64,000 nucleotides of DNA from Actinopolyspora erythraea (GCF_002263515.1 NZ_CP022752.1:682001-746000), one strand, 5' to 3'. Numbered from the stretch's first letter, positions 16,899 to 25,043 are shown. Numbers and translations are program-made. The notes: a model not told the origin generated them from the sequence alone.

Positions 16899-17414
16899 TC
16901 ACTCCCGCCGGTCGATCTCCTCGGCGGCCCGGTCCAGGGCGGAGGTGACGCTGTTCAGCGCGGTGTGCAGCTCGCCGAGCTGCTGCTCGTCCAGCCCGGT
17001 CGCGCTGAGAATCCGCCGTGGGATGTCGCTGGCCCGCTCGCGCAGCGCGATGCCCTCCTCGGTGGGGCGCACCACCACCGAGCGCTCGTCGGCCGGGCTG
17101 CGTTCCCGCCGTACGAACCCGGCCTTTTCCAGCCGTTTGAGCAGCGGGGACAGCGTGCCCGAGTCCAGCCGCAGCGATCGCCCCAGCTCCTTGACGCTGC
17201 GTTCGCCGTGTTCCCACACGGCCAGCATCACCAGGTACTGCGGGTAGGTCAGCCCGAGCTCGGCCAGCACCGGCCGGTACAGCGTGTCGAACGCGCGGGA
17301 GGTGGCGTGCAGCACGAAGCACAGCTGGCGTTCCAACCGCAGCAGCTGTTCGGAATCCGCCCGCGAGATCGACTCGCCGCCGGATTCCCGCGCCTCGTCC
17401 GTTCGGTCCGACAC
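16899..17414 (-). CDS. ohrR: OhrR-type MarR repressor, organic peroxide sensor
   Basis: 171 residues with close likeness to Bacillus OhrR: LERQLCFVLHATSRAFDTLYRPVLAELGLTYPQYLVMLAVWEH, LRLDSGTLSPLLKRLEKAGFVRRERSPADERSV. The redox cysteine is C32. The Tyr that contacts it in the same helix is His here, while the following Tyr is kept. Members release DNA when Cys is oxidised by organic hydroperoxides. No ohr peroxidase gene is in the window; the likely targets are the reductases at 15201/15557. GTG 17414 is the best start, with weak ribosome-site support. Confidence 0.82.
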   Translation of the reverse strand: MSDRTDEARESGGESISRADSEQLLRLERQLCFVLHATSRAFDTLYRPVLAELGLTYPQYLVMLAVWEHGERSVKELGRSLRLDSGTLSPLLKRLEKAGFVRRERSPADERSVVVRPTEEGIALRERASDIPRRILSATGLDEQQLGELHTALNSVTSALDRAAEEIDRRE

Positions 17415-17433
17415 GGTACGGAGGGTACCAGTC

Positions 17434-17447
17434 GGTTGTGCACAACC
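17434..17447. promoter_or_regulatory. palindrome before ohrR-like gene
   Basis: GGTTGTGCACAACC, a perfect 14-bp palindrome 20 bp before the start. The core is near-identical to TTGTACACAA at 15277. Confidence 0.65.
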
Positions 17448-17616
17448 AAGTCTCGTGGACTCCTTCTCCCAGGCCACACGTTCCGCGAGCGGCCCGGCGG
17501 GCCCCGCGCGGGACGCCCGGCCCGCCGGGGAGGTCAGCGGCGGGGTCCGGCGCGGGGTCGCGCCGGGCAGGCCTCGGAAAAGCCGATCGGTCGGAGGAGG
17601 GGCGGGCGACGGAGTC

Positions 17617-18204
17617 CTACCGGCGTCCGCTCGCCAGGCCCCGCAGCAGCAGCGCCCAGACCTCCTCGAAGTCCGCGTCGAGCTCCGGGTCGTCCCACTC
17701 CGAGGCGTGCGCGGGGTTGTGGAACCGGGCGGTGGCCGACAGCACCGCCTTCGCCGCGCGGTGCGGATCGTCGACCTCGAACTCGCCCCGGGCCACACCG
17801 TCCGAGACGATCCGAGCGATCATCCCGGCCAGCGTCTCCAGGTGTGCCCCGACCACCTCGCGCGACTCGGTGGCCAGCGCGTGGTAGGTCGCGAACAGCT
17901 CCGGGTCCTCCCGCGCCATCCGGCGCTTGGTCGTGCTCAGCAGCTCCAGCCAGTTCCGGAGCCGTTCGGTGGCGGGGGCGTCCTCGGTGGTCAACGGCCG
18001 GAGCGGCTCGTTGATCCGGTCCAGCCAGCGCGCGGCCACCGCGTCGCGCAGCGCCGCCTTGTTCGGGAAGTGCCGGTACACGCTGCCGTGGCTGACGCCC
18101 AGGGCGCGGGCCACGTCCACCACGGTCGTCTTGCCGGGCCCGAAGCGGCGGAGGGTGTCCTCCGCCGCTTCGAGGATCCGTTCGGCGGTGAGCGCCTCGG
18201 TCAC
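17617..18204 (-). CDS. TetR-family regulator, coupled to aldo/keto reductase
   Basis: 195 residues: HTH RILEAAEDTLRRFGPGKTTVVDVARALGVSHGSVYRHFPNKAALRDAV, then a helical domain of the TetR_C type found in many reductase-linked repressors. GTG 18204 overlaps the upstream reductase stop (GTGA at 18201-18204), so the two are translationally coupled. It probably represses its own operon through the palindrome at 19231. Confidence 0.85.
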   Translation of the reverse strand: MTEALTAERILEAAEDTLRRFGPGKTTVVDVARALGVSHGSVYRHFPNKAALRDAVAARWLDRINEPLRPLTTEDAPATERLRNWLELLSTTKRRMAREDPELFATYHALATESREVVGAHLETLAGMIARIVSDGVARGEFEVDDPHRAAKAVLSATARFHNPAHASEWDDPELDADFEEVWALLLRGLASGRR

Positions 18205-19208
18205 GAGGACCCCTCGGTGTCGCGCTCGCTGTCGAGCAGTGCCATGCCGCCCTCGTCGTAGCGCTGGCCCGCCACGGCCTCCGGCGGCACCGCGCGTTCG
18301 ATCGCGGCCAGCTCCTCGGCGGAGAGCTCGACGTCCAGGGCCCCCAGCGCCTCGCTGAGCCGCTCGCGGCGGCGGGCACCGATCAGCGGCACGATGTCCG
18401 AGCCCTGCGCCAGCACCCAGGCGATCGCCACCTGCGCCACCTCGACGCCCTTCTCCCGGGCGATCGAGCGCAGCCGCTCGACGAGCTCCAGGTTGCGCTC
18501 CAGGTTCTCGCCCTGGAAGCGGGGGTAGTGGCCGCGTGAGTCCCCCCGCTGGGCGTCTCCGCTCCAGTGGCCGGAGATCAGCCCTCGGGAGAGCACGCCG
18601 TAGGCGGTGATGCCGATGCCGAGCTCCCGGCAGGTCGGCAGGATGGAGCGCTCGATGCCCCGCGAGACCAGCGAGTACTCGATCTGTAGGTCCACGATCG
18701 GGTGCACCGCGGCGGCGCGGCGGATGGTCTCGGAGCCCACCTCGGACAGTCCGATGTGGCGCACGTAGCCCGCCTCGACCATCTCCGAGATGGCACCGAT
18801 GGTGTCCTCGATCGGTACCCGGGGGTCGAGGCGGGCCGGTCGGTAGATGTCGACGTGGTCGGTGCCCAGCCGTTGCAGGGTCTGCGCCAACGAGTTCTTC
18901 ACCCCGGCGGGGCTGCCGTCGAACCCGACGATCCCGCCGTCCGGGTCGCGCATCGCGCCGAACTTGACGCTGATCTCCAGCGAGTCGCGGTCGTGCCGTC
19001 GCAGCGCTTCGCGCAGCAGCAGCTCGTTGTGCCCGCTGCCGTAGAAGTCGCCGGTGTCCAGCAGGTTGATGCCCGCCTCGACGGCGGCGTCGATGGTGGC
19101 GTGACTCTCCCGCGTGTCGGTGGGGCCGTAGAAGTCCGACATCCCCATCAGGCCGAGGCCGACCGTCGAGACCTCGGGTCCGGTGTTGCCCAGTGCGTGT
19201 CGCTGCAT
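18201..19208 (-). CDS. aldo/keto reductase (YajO/IolS-like)
   Basis: 335 residues: LGLMGMSDFYGPTD, catalytic Asp/Tyr in NLLDTGDFYGSGHNE and Lys in ISVKFGAMRDPDGG. The motif LGTDHVDIYRPARLDPRVP replaces the usual LYxxHRxD, so the His of the catalytic tetrad is not in its common context. A C-terminal NADPH-binding IGARRRERLSEALGALD follows. It forms an operon with the tetR gene at 18204. Confidence 0.83.
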   Translation of the reverse strand: MQRHALGNTGPEVSTVGLGLMGMSDFYGPTDTRESHATIDAAVEAGINLLDTGDFYGSGHNELLLREALRRHDRDSLEISVKFGAMRDPDGGIVGFDGSPAGVKNSLAQTLQRLGTDHVDIYRPARLDPRVPIEDTIGAISEMVEAGYVRHIGLSEVGSETIRRAAAVHPIVDLQIEYSLVSRGIERSILPTCRELGIGITAYGVLSRGLISGHWSGDAQRGDSRGHYPRFQGENLERNLELVERLRSIAREKGVEVAQVAIAWVLAQGSDIVPLIGARRRERLSEALGALDVELSAEELAAIERAVPPEAVAGQRYDEGGMALLDSERDTEGSS

Positions 19209-19230
19209 GCTTCAACTGTCAAACATGCGA

Positions 19231-19242
19231 TGACAGATGTCA
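19231..19242. promoter_or_regulatory. palindrome upstream of the reductase-tetR operon
   Basis: TGACAGATGTCA, followed by TTTGTCA 8 bp on. It lies 23 bp before the reductase start, the expected place for the operon's TetR operator. Confidence 0.55.
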
Positions 19243-19537
19243 ATATTTGTCATCGAACAGCGCGTGGGTGGACGTGTCAGTGGCGCTGTCGCGGACTCTC
19301 ACGGGCCGTCTCGGCGCGGCAACCCCGACACGAGCAGGCGCGCCACGTCGAGGCGGTCTCGCGAGACGTCCCCGGAGAGCCCGCCGCGTGCGACCGGGCG
19401 AGCGCCTCCGGAAGCGGGGCCCGTCGTTTCGTGGGTGTTGGACTCGACCTCGTGGGAGGGGTGGTCCACCGTCGCCCGAGGTACACGATGCGGAGCTTCG
19501 GCGGCGGTACCGCTCGACGCTCCGCCGAACGGCGCGG
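19243..19537. other. intergenic region, no gene seen
   Basis: No recognisable gene. A perfect GTCTCGCGAGAC palindrome lies at 19356-19367; it resembles but does not match the dispersed element. Confidence 0.3.
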
Positions 19538-20368
19538 CTACAGCTCCGACTCGCCCCAGGAGCCCACGACGACCTCGTCGCCCAGCGAGAGCTTCCCGGC
19601 GCGCAGCACCGCGAACTTGCTCCCCAGGAACACGCCGGTTCGGGTGGACGAGCCCCGGTAGTCGGCCAGCGTCCTGATCGGCTCGGGCCCGGCCTTGATA
19701 CCGGTCTCCTGGTCCACTCTGGTCACGCCGCAACGCTTCGCGAGCTTCGCGTAACCCAGCTCGGCCTCACCGATGGTGATGCGGCGCGCCAGGTCCTCCA
19801 GATGGGGCTCGTCCCAGCCGGAGATCACGATGTTCGGGCGGAACCGGTCCATCGGCAGCTCCGCCTCGCCCCTGACGGCCAGCCTGGCGTTCAGCGAGTC
19901 CAGCGTGGACTCGGACACGACCAGCAGCGGGCCGCTGTCGGCGTACGCGGCGGTTCCCGACGTCAGGCCGTCCGTGGTGCGCTCGTGCTCCGGCGGCACG
20001 CACACGAGGCGGGAACGCGCCCCGATCACCTCGGAGAACCACTCGGCCACCGCGTTGCCCTGGTCGATTCCCCGGTAGTTCACGCCGTGCAGCGTCACGT
20101 CACGACGCGGCAGCCCGGTGTCCACGTTCAGGTGCAGCGCTTCGACCCCCTCGGCCCGGAGCGTGAGTCGCTCGCCGCCGGAGGTGATCTCGGGCCGGAC
20201 CCTCGCCAGCGACGGCGACCCGCGCTGCGTCCGGAACAACCCGTCCTCGTCGGTGACCATGAAGCGACGGTCGTGGCGCAATCCGCTCGCGGTCAACTCG
20301 ACGTCACTGACCGAGTCTCCGGCGCATCCCTTGACCGGATACCGGACCAGTTCCGAAACCTGGGGCAT
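19538..20368 (-). CDS. MOSC-domain protein with N-terminal beta-barrel
   Basis: 276 residues. The N-terminal MOSC_N barrel (VSELVRYPVKGCAGDSVSDVEL...GLRHDRRFMVTDEDG) is followed by the MOSC domain (PMDRFRPNIVISG, AKRCGVTRVDQETG with the conserved Cys, GVFLGSKFAVLRAGKLSLGDEV). Relatives such as YcbX and mARC bind molybdenum cofactor and reduce N-hydroxylated compounds, or carry sulfur. It is a monocistronic unit by spacing. ATG 20368 is the first residue with family similarity. Confidence 0.85.
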   Translation of the reverse strand: MPQVSELVRYPVKGCAGDSVSDVELTASGLRHDRRFMVTDEDGLFRTQRGSPSLARVRPEITSGGERLTLRAEGVEALHLNVDTGLPRRDVTLHGVNYRGIDQGNAVAEWFSEVIGARSRLVCVPPEHERTTDGLTSGTAAYADSGPLLVVSESTLDSLNARLAVRGEAELPMDRFRPNIVISGWDEPHLEDLARRITIGEAELGYAKLAKRCGVTRVDQETGIKAGPEPIRTLADYRGSSTRTGVFLGSKFAVLRAGKLSLGDEVVVGSWGESEL

Positions 20369-20527
20369 CGCGCCGAGTCTAGGGACGTCGGTGCCGGGCC
20401 ACAACTCTCCGGACGTTCGACGACCCCGCTCTGCAGCGAGGTGCCCGCGAAATCTCCGCCGCACCGCATCGCGCCGGACCGCGCCGGACCGGGACGGGTG
20501 AGCGGTCCCCGTCGTCCGCGCTGCCCG

Positions 20528-21235
20528 TCAGCCCGGTCGCCCCGACTCGTCCAACCGTCGCCTGGCGATGTCCGGGCGCCGTTCGGCCTCCGGAGGAGGG
20601 GCCACGGTGACCCCGGCGTCGGTCAGCATGCTCAGGTCCAGCCGCCACTCGCGGGCCGAGCGCCGGTGCCACAGCTCGAACATCCCGGCGATGTGCTCCT
20701 CGGCGTCGTCCCGGCTCCAGCCGTTGACGGCGCACAGGTGCTCCAGCGCGGTCTCCGCCAGCCCGCGAACGCGAGCCAGCCCGAAGTGGGTGACGGTGTG
20801 GCACGCGTCGCACAGGCAGATCAGCCTGCGCAGCGTCTGCACCAACTCGGCTTCGTCGTAGGCCCACCGCTCGTGCGCCTCCAACCGGCGGGGGACCGAC
20901 CTGTCCTCCCGCGCCCCGCAGATCTCGCACTCGGCCCCGGCGCGGCGCACGATCATCCGCCGCAGCCGCTCCCAGTCGCGCGGGCTCACGCACGACCGCA
21001 CGTTGGTGAACCAGCAGGACGAGGGGACGAGGTCCACGAACAGGCCGGTCCCGAACTCCCGGTCCTCACCGGGCAGCGGGTCCGGGACCTCGGGCAGCGC
21101 CTCCCAGCGCCGCAGCGCGGACACCCGCCCACCGGGCGCGTACCAGCGCTTCTCGCGCGGGTCCCAACGCGCTCCCAGCGCCTTGGCCTCGTCCTTCTCC
21201 GCGAACGGCACGTCCAGCCAGTGGCGTTCCGGCAC
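20528..21235 (-). CDS. DUF5710/HNH-like nuclease protein
   Basis: 235 residues. The first 35 form a DUF5710-type module (RHWLDVPFAEKDEAKALGARWDPREKRWYAP), often attached to primases and nucleases. An HNH-like zinc part follows: CEICGAREDRSVPRRLEAHERWAYDE...LICLCDACHTVTHFGLARV, with two CxxC knuckles and the H...H pattern. GTG 21235 sits 5 bp after the stop of the DnaQ-like exonuclease, so the pair is cotranscribed. A DNA repair or end-processing role is inferred; the substrate is unknown. Confidence 0.7.
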   Translation of the reverse strand: MPERHWLDVPFAEKDEAKALGARWDPREKRWYAPGGRVSALRRWEALPEVPDPLPGEDREFGTGLFVDLVPSSCWFTNVRSCVSPRDWERLRRMIVRRAGAECEICGAREDRSVPRRLEAHERWAYDEAELVQTLRRLICLCDACHTVTHFGLARVRGLAETALEHLCAVNGWSRDDAEEHIAGMFELWHRRSAREWRLDLSMLTDAGVTVAPPPEAERRPDIARRRLDESGRPG

Positions 21236-21239
21236 GTGC

Positions 21240-22022
21240 TCACACCCCCGGTACGGCGCTCGGTTCGGGACGCCCGCGCAGCGGCCAGGACTCCGCGTCC
21301 TCGCGCACCCGCTCGGCGCGCTGCCGCAACCGCTCCGCCTCGGCGGGGTCCGAGGCCCTGCCCGCCTGCTTGTCGAGGTAGTCCGCGAAGTTCCTGGTCT
21401 GCGCCCGGTACCAGCCGACCTGGTTGTCGTGCAGCTGCTCCAGCGGCACCTCGCCGATCCGCTCGGGGTAGCTCTTGGCCAGCCGCCAGGCCAACCTCGC
21501 CGCGGCGAGCGCGTCGCCGTCGGAGGTGTGCGCCCCGTCGGCACGCACCCCGTGGTGCTCGCACAGTGCCCCGAGCGTCCGCTTGCCCTTGCGGAACCGG
21601 TCGAGCTGCCGGTCGATGCAGAAGGGATCGACCACCGGGCCGCTGATCGCCAGTTCGCGCTCGTGGTGCCTGCGCAGCTCCGCGTTCAGCACGGAGAGGT
21701 CGAAGCTCGCGTTGAACGCGATCAGCGGTGTGCTCGCGTCCCACGACTCAGCCAGGGCGTCGGCCACCCCGGCCACCACCTCGGGGGCGGGGTGGCCGTG
21801 GGTGCGGGCGTGCTCGGTGGTGATGCCGTGGACCCGGCTGGACTCCTCGGGGATCTCGATCCCCGGGTCCGCGAGCCAGTTGCTGGTGACGGGATCGCGC
21901 CCCGGGACGATCGAGATCAGCGTGGCGGTCACGATGCGGTCCGTGTCGGTGTCGACGCCCGTGGTCTCCAGGTCGAAGGCGAGCAGCGGTCCGTCGGCCC
22001 AGCAAACACCGGAATCGTTCAT
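21240..22022 (-). CDS. DnaQ-like 3'-5' exonuclease (DEDD family)
   Basis: 260 residues with exonuclease motifs: Exo I FDLETTGVDTDTDRIV, Exo II IAFNASFDLSVLNAEL, Exo III HTSDGDALAAARL (the His-x4-Asp of DEDDh). The C-terminal 80 residues (WYRAQTRNFADYLDKQ...) are an extension common in actinobacterial members. It removes 3'-terminal nucleotides from DNA or RNA; a proofreading role is not implied for these stand-alone forms. ATG 22022 begins the first conserved block. Confidence 0.85.
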   Translation of the reverse strand: MNDSGVCWADGPLLAFDLETTGVDTDTDRIVTATLISIVPGRDPVTSNWLADPGIEIPEESSRVHGITTEHARTHGHPAPEVVAGVADALAESWDASTPLIAFNASFDLSVLNAELRRHHERELAISGPVVDPFCIDRQLDRFRKGKRTLGALCEHHGVRADGAHTSDGDALAAARLAWRLAKSYPERIGEVPLEQLHDNQVGWYRAQTRNFADYLDKQAGRASDPAEAERLRQRAERVREDAESWPLRGRPEPSAVPGV

Positions 22023-22261
22023 GACGTGAAAGTACCCGCCGTGCCACGTGGTGTGTCCAACCCGGTGCGCTCCTCCGGGAGGCGGACGACGCGAAAGGGT
22101 GCCGCGCGCGGCGCGGGCCGCGCGCGGCACCCGGGTTCATCGGGAGAGGGGTGAGCCCGTCACGACCGCCGGTGCGGGGGTGGGCACAGCGGTCACCGGG
22201 GCGGTTCGGCGCCGTCGAACGGGCTCTTCCCCACCGGAGGGGAGTCGGGTCCCCGGCTACC

Positions 22262-22927
22262 TCACTCCTCGAAGAAGTCGATGACCTCACCGAGCACGCT
22301 GACGTCGGTCAGGAAACCGATGTGGGTCTGGCCGACGACGTGGTTGTTGTCCGCGCCCAGCACCCTGGTGTTGGTGTAGGGGATGATGACTCCGTCAGTG
22401 GGGGAGTACCAGGTGGCGTAGTCGGACTCGCCCGGAGTCCAGTCACCGGAGTTGAGCCGCTCCTCGAAGTCCGACCCGGGTGTCATCTCCCGGCAGGAGG
22501 CGTAGATCACGCACGTGCTCGCGGTGGTGGTGCCCTGGTTGGCCCCGGCCAGCGAGGCCCAGTTCGCCACGTCGGTGTGGCCGCCGAGCTCCTTCATGTA
22601 CCAGCGGGAGACGAGGCCACCCATGGAGTGGTTGACGATGTCGACCTTGTCCGCGCCGGTCTCGGCGAGAACGTTGTCCACGTACGAGGCGAGTTCGGCC
22701 GCGCTCCGCTTGTTCGACTGGCTCCAGTCGTACTCGAAGGCGTACAACTCGGAGCTGGAGTAGCCGCTCATTCTGAACTGCGCCTCAGCGGCGGTCCAGT
22801 TGGAGGCGCTGCCCGTGTAGCCGTGCACGAACACCACCGGGTTCGGACCGGCCGCGTTGGCCACCCCGAACGAACCGAACGCCGCCATCGCGACAGTCGC
22901 GAGCACAACGCCGAGTATCCTGCGCAT
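22262..22927 (-). CDS. secreted triacylglycerol lipase, small class
   Basis: A 221-residue precursor. A Sec signal peptide (MRRILGVVLATVAMAAFGSFGVANA) precedes PNPVVFVHGYTGSASNW. The Ser sits in VNHSMGGLVSRWYMKELGG, and the acid and base are likely Asp in SPTDGVIIPYTNT and His in GQTHIGFLTD. Similar in size and order to Bacillus LipA-type and Streptomyces lipases that act outside the cell. ATG 22927 has AGAGGAGGACTC upstream. Confidence 0.87.
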   Translation of the reverse strand: MRRILGVVLATVAMAAFGSFGVANAAGPNPVVFVHGYTGSASNWTAAEAQFRMSGYSSSELYAFEYDWSQSNKRSAAELASYVDNVLAETGADKVDIVNHSMGGLVSRWYMKELGGHTDVANWASLAGANQGTTTASTCVIYASCREMTPGSDFEERLNSGDWTPGESDYATWYSPTDGVIIPYTNTRVLGADNNHVVGQTHIGFLTDVSVLGEVIDFFEE

Positions 22928-23130
22928 GAGTCCTCCTCTGTGATCTCGGACAGGACGCGACGAGTCTGGAACCGACGGCGGGGTGGGCACATCGGTGAAA
23001 TCACCAGTGTTCGGTTCCGCCGTCCGAACGCGGCGCGAGCGTGGTGCGCCGAGCGTAGGCGGGAAGGCGCTCTCTCAGATGTGGACCGGTTCCCGGTGGT
23101 CGGGCCGTTTCGGGGCGTCATCGCCCGGCG

Positions 23131-23198
23131 CGGCGATTTCTCGCGAAGTCGTCGGGGTCGCGGGAAGCGCGGGAGCCGTGAAGGAGCCCCCCGGGCGA
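23131..23198 (+). repeat. 68-bp block before CRISPR array 5, duplicated at 23833-23892
   Basis: Starts with the dispersed element ATTTCTCGCGAAGT (23135-23148) and continues CGTCGGGGTCGCGG ... GTGAAGGAGC. About 60 bp are shared with 23833-23892, where no CRISPR repeats follow. It may act as the leader of the array, or be a repeat that the array joined. Confidence 0.6.
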
Positions 23199-23411
23199 GT
23201 AGGCCCCGCGCACCGTGGGGATGAACCGTTGAGGACTTCGAACCTGACGAGATCGTTTTCGTAGGCCCCGCGCACGCGGGGATGGACCATAGGCGACGAA
23301 ATCGATTTTCAGGTCAGGGTCGTAGGCCCCGCGCATGCGGGGATGGACCCACCCGCCCGGGCCGGGCACCGTGCCGACCGTCCGTAGGCCCCGCGCATGC
23401 GGGGAGGCACA
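23199..23411 (+). CRISPR. CRISPR array, type I-E-like, different repeat (family B), 4 repeats
   Basis: Repeats start at 23199, 23261, 23322 and 23384, 61-62 bp apart. They begin GTAGGCCCCGCGCA and end GCGGGGATGGACC, a typical actinobacterial I-E repeat. The first has one extra base and ATGAACC; the last ends GGAGGCACA and is degenerate, marking the distal end on the right. There are three spacers. No cas genes in the window. Confidence 0.88.
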
Positions 23412-23414
23412 CAA

Positions 23415-23446
23415 AAAGCGTCCCCGGATCGCTCCGGGGACGCTTT
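23415..23446 (-). terminator. intrinsic terminator of DUF397 gene, abutting the CRISPR array
   Basis: AAAGCGTCCCCGG (23415-23427) pairs with CCGGGGACGCTTT (23434-23446). A-tracts on one side and TTT on the other allow use in both directions. Confidence 0.75.
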
Positions 23447-23462
23447 ATCTGTTCGCTGGAGT

Positions 23463-23660
23463 TCAGTCGAACCGCTGGTTCTTCACCGCGTCGATGAACG
23501 CGGCCCACTGCTGGCCGGTGGTGGTGAAGTACCCGGCCGAGCGGTCCTTGGTGTCGCGTACCGCCGCGCCGTCGTTGACGCGGCCGACCTCGACGCAGTT
23601 GGTTTGATTGCTTGACCGGCTGGATTTGCGCCAGTTGTCAGGGGTCTGCGACAGAGTCAC
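23463..23660 (-). CDS. DUF397 protein
   Basis: 65 residues: NWRKSSRSSNQTNCVEVGRVNDGAAVRDTKDRSAG...WAAFIDAVKNQRFD. Nearly identical over its second half to the copy at 23929, so a recent duplication. GTG 23660 overlaps the stop of the truncated XRE fragment (GTGA), preserving the coupled layout. Confidence 0.86.
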   Translation of the reverse strand: MTLSQTPDNWRKSSRSSNQTNCVEVGRVNDGAAVRDTKDRSAGYFTTTGQQWAAFIDAVKNQRFD

Positions 23661-23826
23661 GTCGTACTCTCCAATCGGTTGGCCACGGTGGCGATGTGTC
23701 CGATCGAGTCCTCAGGGGTCATCGCCGCACGGTCGAGATGTTCTCTCGCTTCGAGATACGCTGTCGTGTCGTCCTTGTCGCGCAGCGTCGCGCTGGACCT
23801 GTGGTGTTCGAGGCGTACCACCGGGG
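23657..23826 (-). pseudogene. C-terminal fragment of an XRE/DUF5753 regulator
   Basis: About 55 codons (VVRLEHHRSSATLRDKDDTTAYLEAREHLDRAAM...LEST) match the end of the 24114-24965 regulator (VVHLEHHRSSAFLRDEGDVSAFLDAREDVDRLAM...LETA). The rest of the gene is absent. Just upstream lies the 23833-23892 block with the ATTTCTCGCGAAAT element, which marks the break. Confidence 0.8.
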
Positions 23827-23832
23827 CCGGCC

Positions 23833-23892
23833 CCGGTGATTTCTCGCGAAATCGTCGGGGTTGCGGAAAACGATGGGAGCTGTGAAGGAGCG
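23833..23892 (+). repeat. second copy of the 23131 block, with element ATTTCTCGCGAAAT
   Basis: The element is at 23839-23852, followed by CGTCGGGGTTGCGG and GTGAAGGAGC as at 23131. It sits at the breakpoint of the truncated regulator. Confidence 0.6.
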
Positions 23893-23913
23893 CCCCCGGC
23901 GAACCGGGGGCGC
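23890..23913 (-). terminator. intrinsic terminator after DUF397 (23929)
   Basis: GCGCCCCCGG-CGAA-CCGGGGGCGC, a perfect 10-bp stem with a tetraloop, directly past the DUF397 stop on the minus strand. Confidence 0.7.
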
Positions 23914-23928
23914 TGTTGTCGGGGTCGG

Positions 23929-24117
23929 TTATTCGAACCGCTGGTTCTTCACGGCGTCGATGAACGCGGCCCACTGCGGCCCGGTGGTGGTGAAGTATCC
24001 GGCCGAGCGGTCCTTGGTGTCGCGTACCGCCGCGCCGTCGTTGACGCGGCCGACCTCGACGCAGTTGGTTTCCTGGCTGCTGTAGCTACTCTTCCGCCAC
24101 GTGTGCGATAGGGTCAC
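23929..24117 (-). CDS. DUF397 protein, partner of XRE at 24114
   Basis: 62 residues: WRKSSYSSQETNCVEVGRVNDGAAVRDTKDRSAG...AFIDAVKNQRFE. GTG 24117 overlaps the XRE stop (GTGA), so the two are translationally coupled. Confidence 0.88.
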   Translation of the reverse strand: MTLSHTWRKSSYSSQETNCVEVGRVNDGAAVRDTKDRSAGYFTTTGPQWAAFIDAVKNQRFE

Positions 24118-24965
24118 GCCGTCTCCAATCGTTCGGTTGTCTTGGCAATGAGTTCTCTCGACTCCTGCTCGCTCATCGCCAACCGATCGACATCTTCTCG
24201 CGCATCGAGGAACGCTGAAACGTCCCCCTCGTCACGCAAGAACGCGCTTGACCTGTGGTGCTCCAGATGCACCACGGGTGATGCACGCTCGAACTCCAGC
24301 AACATGAACGGTCCTGCATGGGCGGGTGTCCAGCCGATTCGCTGCGGGATAACGCGAACCTCGATGTTGTCCCGCTGTCCCATCTCGATGAGGTGCCATA
24401 GCTGCTCGCTCATGACTTCTTCGTCACCAACGGGTTGGTGCAGCACCGATTCCAAAATAAACGCTGTGTAGTTGACCGGAGATCGTCGTCGGGTGATGAC
24501 GTCTCGACGACCGAGGCGGAGTGTCACACGCTCATCGACGTTCGGGATGCCTGCTCCCATGATCGCCTGTGCGTAGTCGCCGGTCTGTAGCAGTCCGGGC
24601 ATGAGCAGTGGAGAAACGTCGGTGATCGCAGTCGCGGTACGTTCGAATTCCAGCAGCGCGGTTAGCTGGTCACCCTCTCCTGTGGCACCGACCGAGACCG
24701 AGTTAACTGGTTCCGTCGCCGCCTCCCGCGTGAGTTCCAGCAACCGTTCTCGTTGGTGACTGGGCAGTTCCAGTACTGCGCACAGCGCCGAGACAGCTTC
24801 CGTGGTTGGTACCCGTCCACCACGCTCCCAACGGACAACGACCGAGTGCGACACGTCCAGCTGTGTAGCCATTTTACGCAGGGTGAATCCTGCGTTCTGG
24901 CGAGCTTTCCGCAGTTCGGATCCGAGGATGTACGCCCGTGGGGCTAGGTTCGTGGTCCCGGTCAT
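24114..24965 (-). CDS. XRE-family HTH regulator with DUF5753
   Basis: 283 residues, the same length as the 7235 regulator. HTH: LGSELRKARQNAGFTLRKMATQLDVSHSVVVRWERGGRVP. DUF5753: MPGLLQTGDYAQAIMG, ILESVLHQPVGDEEVMSEQLWHL, VIPQRIGWTPAHAGPFMLLEF. It diverges from the plus-strand operon beginning at 25098, and the inverted repeat at 25044-25062 lies between. By analogy with WhiJ-type systems it should repress itself or its neighbours with DUF397 as co-factor. Confidence 0.88.
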   Translation of the reverse strand: MTGTTNLAPRAYILGSELRKARQNAGFTLRKMATQLDVSHSVVVRWERGGRVPTTEAVSALCAVLELPSHQRERLLELTREAATEPVNSVSVGATGEGDQLTALLEFERTATAITDVSPLLMPGLLQTGDYAQAIMGAGIPNVDERVTLRLGRRDVITRRRSPVNYTAFILESVLHQPVGDEEVMSEQLWHLIEMGQRDNIEVRVIPQRIGWTPAHAGPFMLLEFERASPVVHLEHHRSSAFLRDEGDVSAFLDAREDVDRLAMSEQESRELIAKTTERLETA

Positions 24966-25043
24966 GCACCACACGGTAAATGAGAGGACGACTCGCAGAG
25001 ATCGCCTGGACGGGCGATTGTTCTTTCGGTCTCGGTACCGACA

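Noticed and set aside
17617..19215. Fusion of aldo/keto reductase and TetR in one frame
   Set aside because: The upstream half is out of frame with the real reductase; the two genes overlap as GTGA.
19193..21646. Long plus-strand open frame opposite the MOSC and nuclease genes
   Set aside because: Low-complexity antisense translation; the minus-strand frames have clear family motifs.
3525..23411. Expectation of cas genes beside the CRISPR arrays
   Set aside because: No Cas3, Cascade, Cas1 or Cas2 motifs were found on either strand anywhere in the window.
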